From positions 1-7,993 of the forward strand of contig CALPQA020000067.1 of NCBI GenBank assembly GCA_943325595.2: DNA of 7,993 bases, written 5' to 3'. The DNA is from Auritidibacter sp. Marseille-P8566 (GTDB lineage Bacteria > Bacteroidota > Bacteroidia > Flavobacteriales > Flavobacteriaceae). The notes beneath the pieces were generated by a model that worked only from the letters and a program-made list of their open reading frames with translations, did not search any database and was not told where the DNA came from. Shown here piece after piece: positions 6,912 to 7,993 of the stretch (its first letter is position 1; each line of letters begins with the position of its first letter). A program made the translations under genes and the position numbers.

Positions 6912-7993
6912 TTAATAACTTGGATTCTGCAGAATGGTTATAAATGAATTCGTATCTATTTCGTATTGAGGAATTGGCAATAAGAAACGATTTACATTTG
7001 AATTAGATTGAAGTTCACCCAATGTAACAGGCAACACACTAAAACCAACATATATTTTAGAATACATATTTGCAAAATGTTTTTTCATTACATATTCAGC
7101 ACCTTGCAATTTTAAATTTGGAAATGCGTCAGTTGAAGGTGATAATGAAGTTGTAGTGGTTGTAAACCTAAGAATGTCAAACCAACGTTGATTTTCGAAT
7201 GCAAATTCCCATCTTCTTTCACTTGCCAAAGCTTTTTCAAAAAGGGCAGGCGTGTTAACGGTTGTAGAAGTAAGTGCTGCTAATCCGGCTCTAACACGAA
7301 CTTGATTAATCAATGCCAAACTTCCAGCTGTATTACCATCAGCTTCGGCTTTCATCAATAAAACATCTGCAAATCGCATAACTGGCCAGTCATTTTCGGC
7401 GTCATTGGCAAGAGTTGTTGGCGAAATATATTTTTTCACATAATAGGTACTTGTTCCATACAAACCAATGTTTACCGCCTTTCTTGTTGTTGAAGGGTCA
7501 ATATAATTGGTGTAAGCAGAATTAGATTTAGTAATTTCTAAAGTAGGTGTATTATATCCTTTACCATCACCATTTATTACAGCCAAACCACTATTAGTTG
7601 GTGCAAACAAGTTGGATAATGGATTTCCTAATCCTAACCCTCCCGCTTTAAATCGAATTGCAAAAAGAATTTCAGAATTCATTTCATTATTAATAGAAAA
7701 TACACTTTCGTATGTTGTTTGTAAACTATATCCACCTGAAGTGATAATACTATTTAACAAGGTTGACGCTTCCGCTTTTCTATCTAATGTTAAATAAACT
7801 TTGGCTAATAATGCTTTGGCAGCCCATGCATTAGCGTGACCTAAATCAGCTGAATTAGCTACAAAAGCAGTTGTTTTTCCGTTGGCAATAGCATTTAATA
7901 AATCGGCTTCAATTAATTTGTAAATATCAGCAACAGAAGAACGGTTAACTGTTTTGGCTTGTTCAGCAGAAATTGGTTCATCAATTAAAAACA
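6912..7993 (-). CDS. susD: SusD/RagB-family glycan-binding outer-membrane lipoprotein, C-terminal part
   Basis: The frame stays open from the window edge at 7993 to a TAA at 6912-6914, giving 359 visible residues; the N-terminus with the signal peptide and lipobox is outside the window. The TTG at 7760 is an internal Leu codon, not a start. Family features in order: 'SVADIYKLIEADLLNAI' and 'NAWAAKALLAKVYLTLDRKAEASTLLNSII', typical SusD TPR helices; 'WPVMRFADVLLMKAEA' with 'LALINQVRVRAGL' after it, the usual C-terminal helix pair; then 'SERRWEFAFENQRWFDILRF' and a C-terminal 'LLPIPQYEIDTN' tail. SusD proteins sit on the cell surface as the lid of a SusC TonB-dependent transporter and bind the target oligosaccharide. 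The partner susC is expected just beyond 7993. Substrate cannot be read from this part; the linked genes point to a uronan. The symbol denotes the family, not starch specificity. Confidence 0.93.
   Translation of the reverse strand, partial: FLIDEPISAEQAKTVNRSSVADIYKLIEADLLNAIANGKTTAFVANSADLGHANAWAAKALLAKVYLTLDRKAEASTLLNSIITSGGYSLQTTYESVFSINNEMNSEILFAIRFKAGGLGLGNPLSNLFAPTNSGLAVINGDGKGYNTPTLEITKSNSAYTNYIDPSTTRKAVNIGLYGTSTYYVKKYISPTTLANDAENDWPVMRFADVLLMKAEADGNTAGSLALINQVRVRAGLAALTSTTVNTPALFEKALASERRWEFAFENQRWFDILRFTTTTTSLSPSTDAFPNLKLQGAEYVMKKHFANMYSKIYVGFSVLPVTLGELQSNSNVNRFLLPIPQYEIDTNSFITILQNPSY

Noticed and set aside
6912..7760. Reading the SusD-like gene as a complete 282-residue protein starting at TTG 7760
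   Set aside because: The same frame continues without a stop to the window edge and encodes typical SusD TPR helices, so 7760 is an internal Leu codon.
7612..7797. Plus-strand open frame of 61 codons
   Set aside because: Antisense to the SusD coding frame, with no supporting motif or start context.
1..7993. CRISPR array, tRNA/rRNA, insertion sequence, phage or defence genes
   Set aside because: No regularly spaced repeats, no RNA gene folds, and no transposase, integrase or nuclease-type proteins were seen; every sizeable stretch is accounted for by PUL genes.

Overview
The window is AT-rich, compact bacterial DNA. The evidence points to the phylum Bacteroidota, probably a flavobacterium: one protein has a C-terminal type IX secretion (T9SS) sorting domain, there is a SusD-family glycan-binding lipoprotein, signal peptides end in the 'YSQ' style, and start codons lack clear Shine-Dalgarno sites. 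I read it as the inner part of a polysaccharide utilization locus (PUL) for a uronic-acid-rich glycan. Pectin/homogalacturonan is my first guess; glucuronan or ulvan-like substrates are possible.

Plus strand, left half (1-3964): the 3' end of a lyase-like protein gene; a full paralogue of it carrying a T9SS sorting domain (338-1444); a 2-keto-3-deoxygluconate kinase (kdgK, 1466-2509); and an exported SGNH/SASA-type carbohydrate acetylesterase (2552-3964). Gaps of 20, 21 and 42 bases suggest one operon. It ends at a hairpin (about 3967-4011) shared with the convergent operon.

Minus strand, right half (7993-4026, read right to left): the C-terminal part of a SusD-like protein running off the window, a near-perfect terminator or attenuator hairpin (6871-6908), then kduI, kduD and an exported DUF4861-family protein. 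The last three genes are packed with one base between each stop and the next start (TAA-N-ATG).

How the genes would fit together (inference): SusD, with a SusC expected beyond position 7993, captures oligosaccharides at the cell surface. The secreted jelly-roll proteins probably cut the polymer, the esterase removes acetyl groups, and DUF4861 acts on oligosaccharides outside the cytoplasm by an unknown reaction. Unsaturated uronates from lyase action rearrange to 5-keto-4-deoxyuronate. KduI isomerises this, KduD reduces it to 2-keto-3-deoxygluconate, and KdgK phosphorylates that to KDPG. The KDPG aldolase that would finish the route is not in this window. There is no RNA gene, CRISPR array, transposase or phage gene. 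The parts most likely to hide new biochemistry are the tandem jelly-roll paralogues and the DUF4861 protein.
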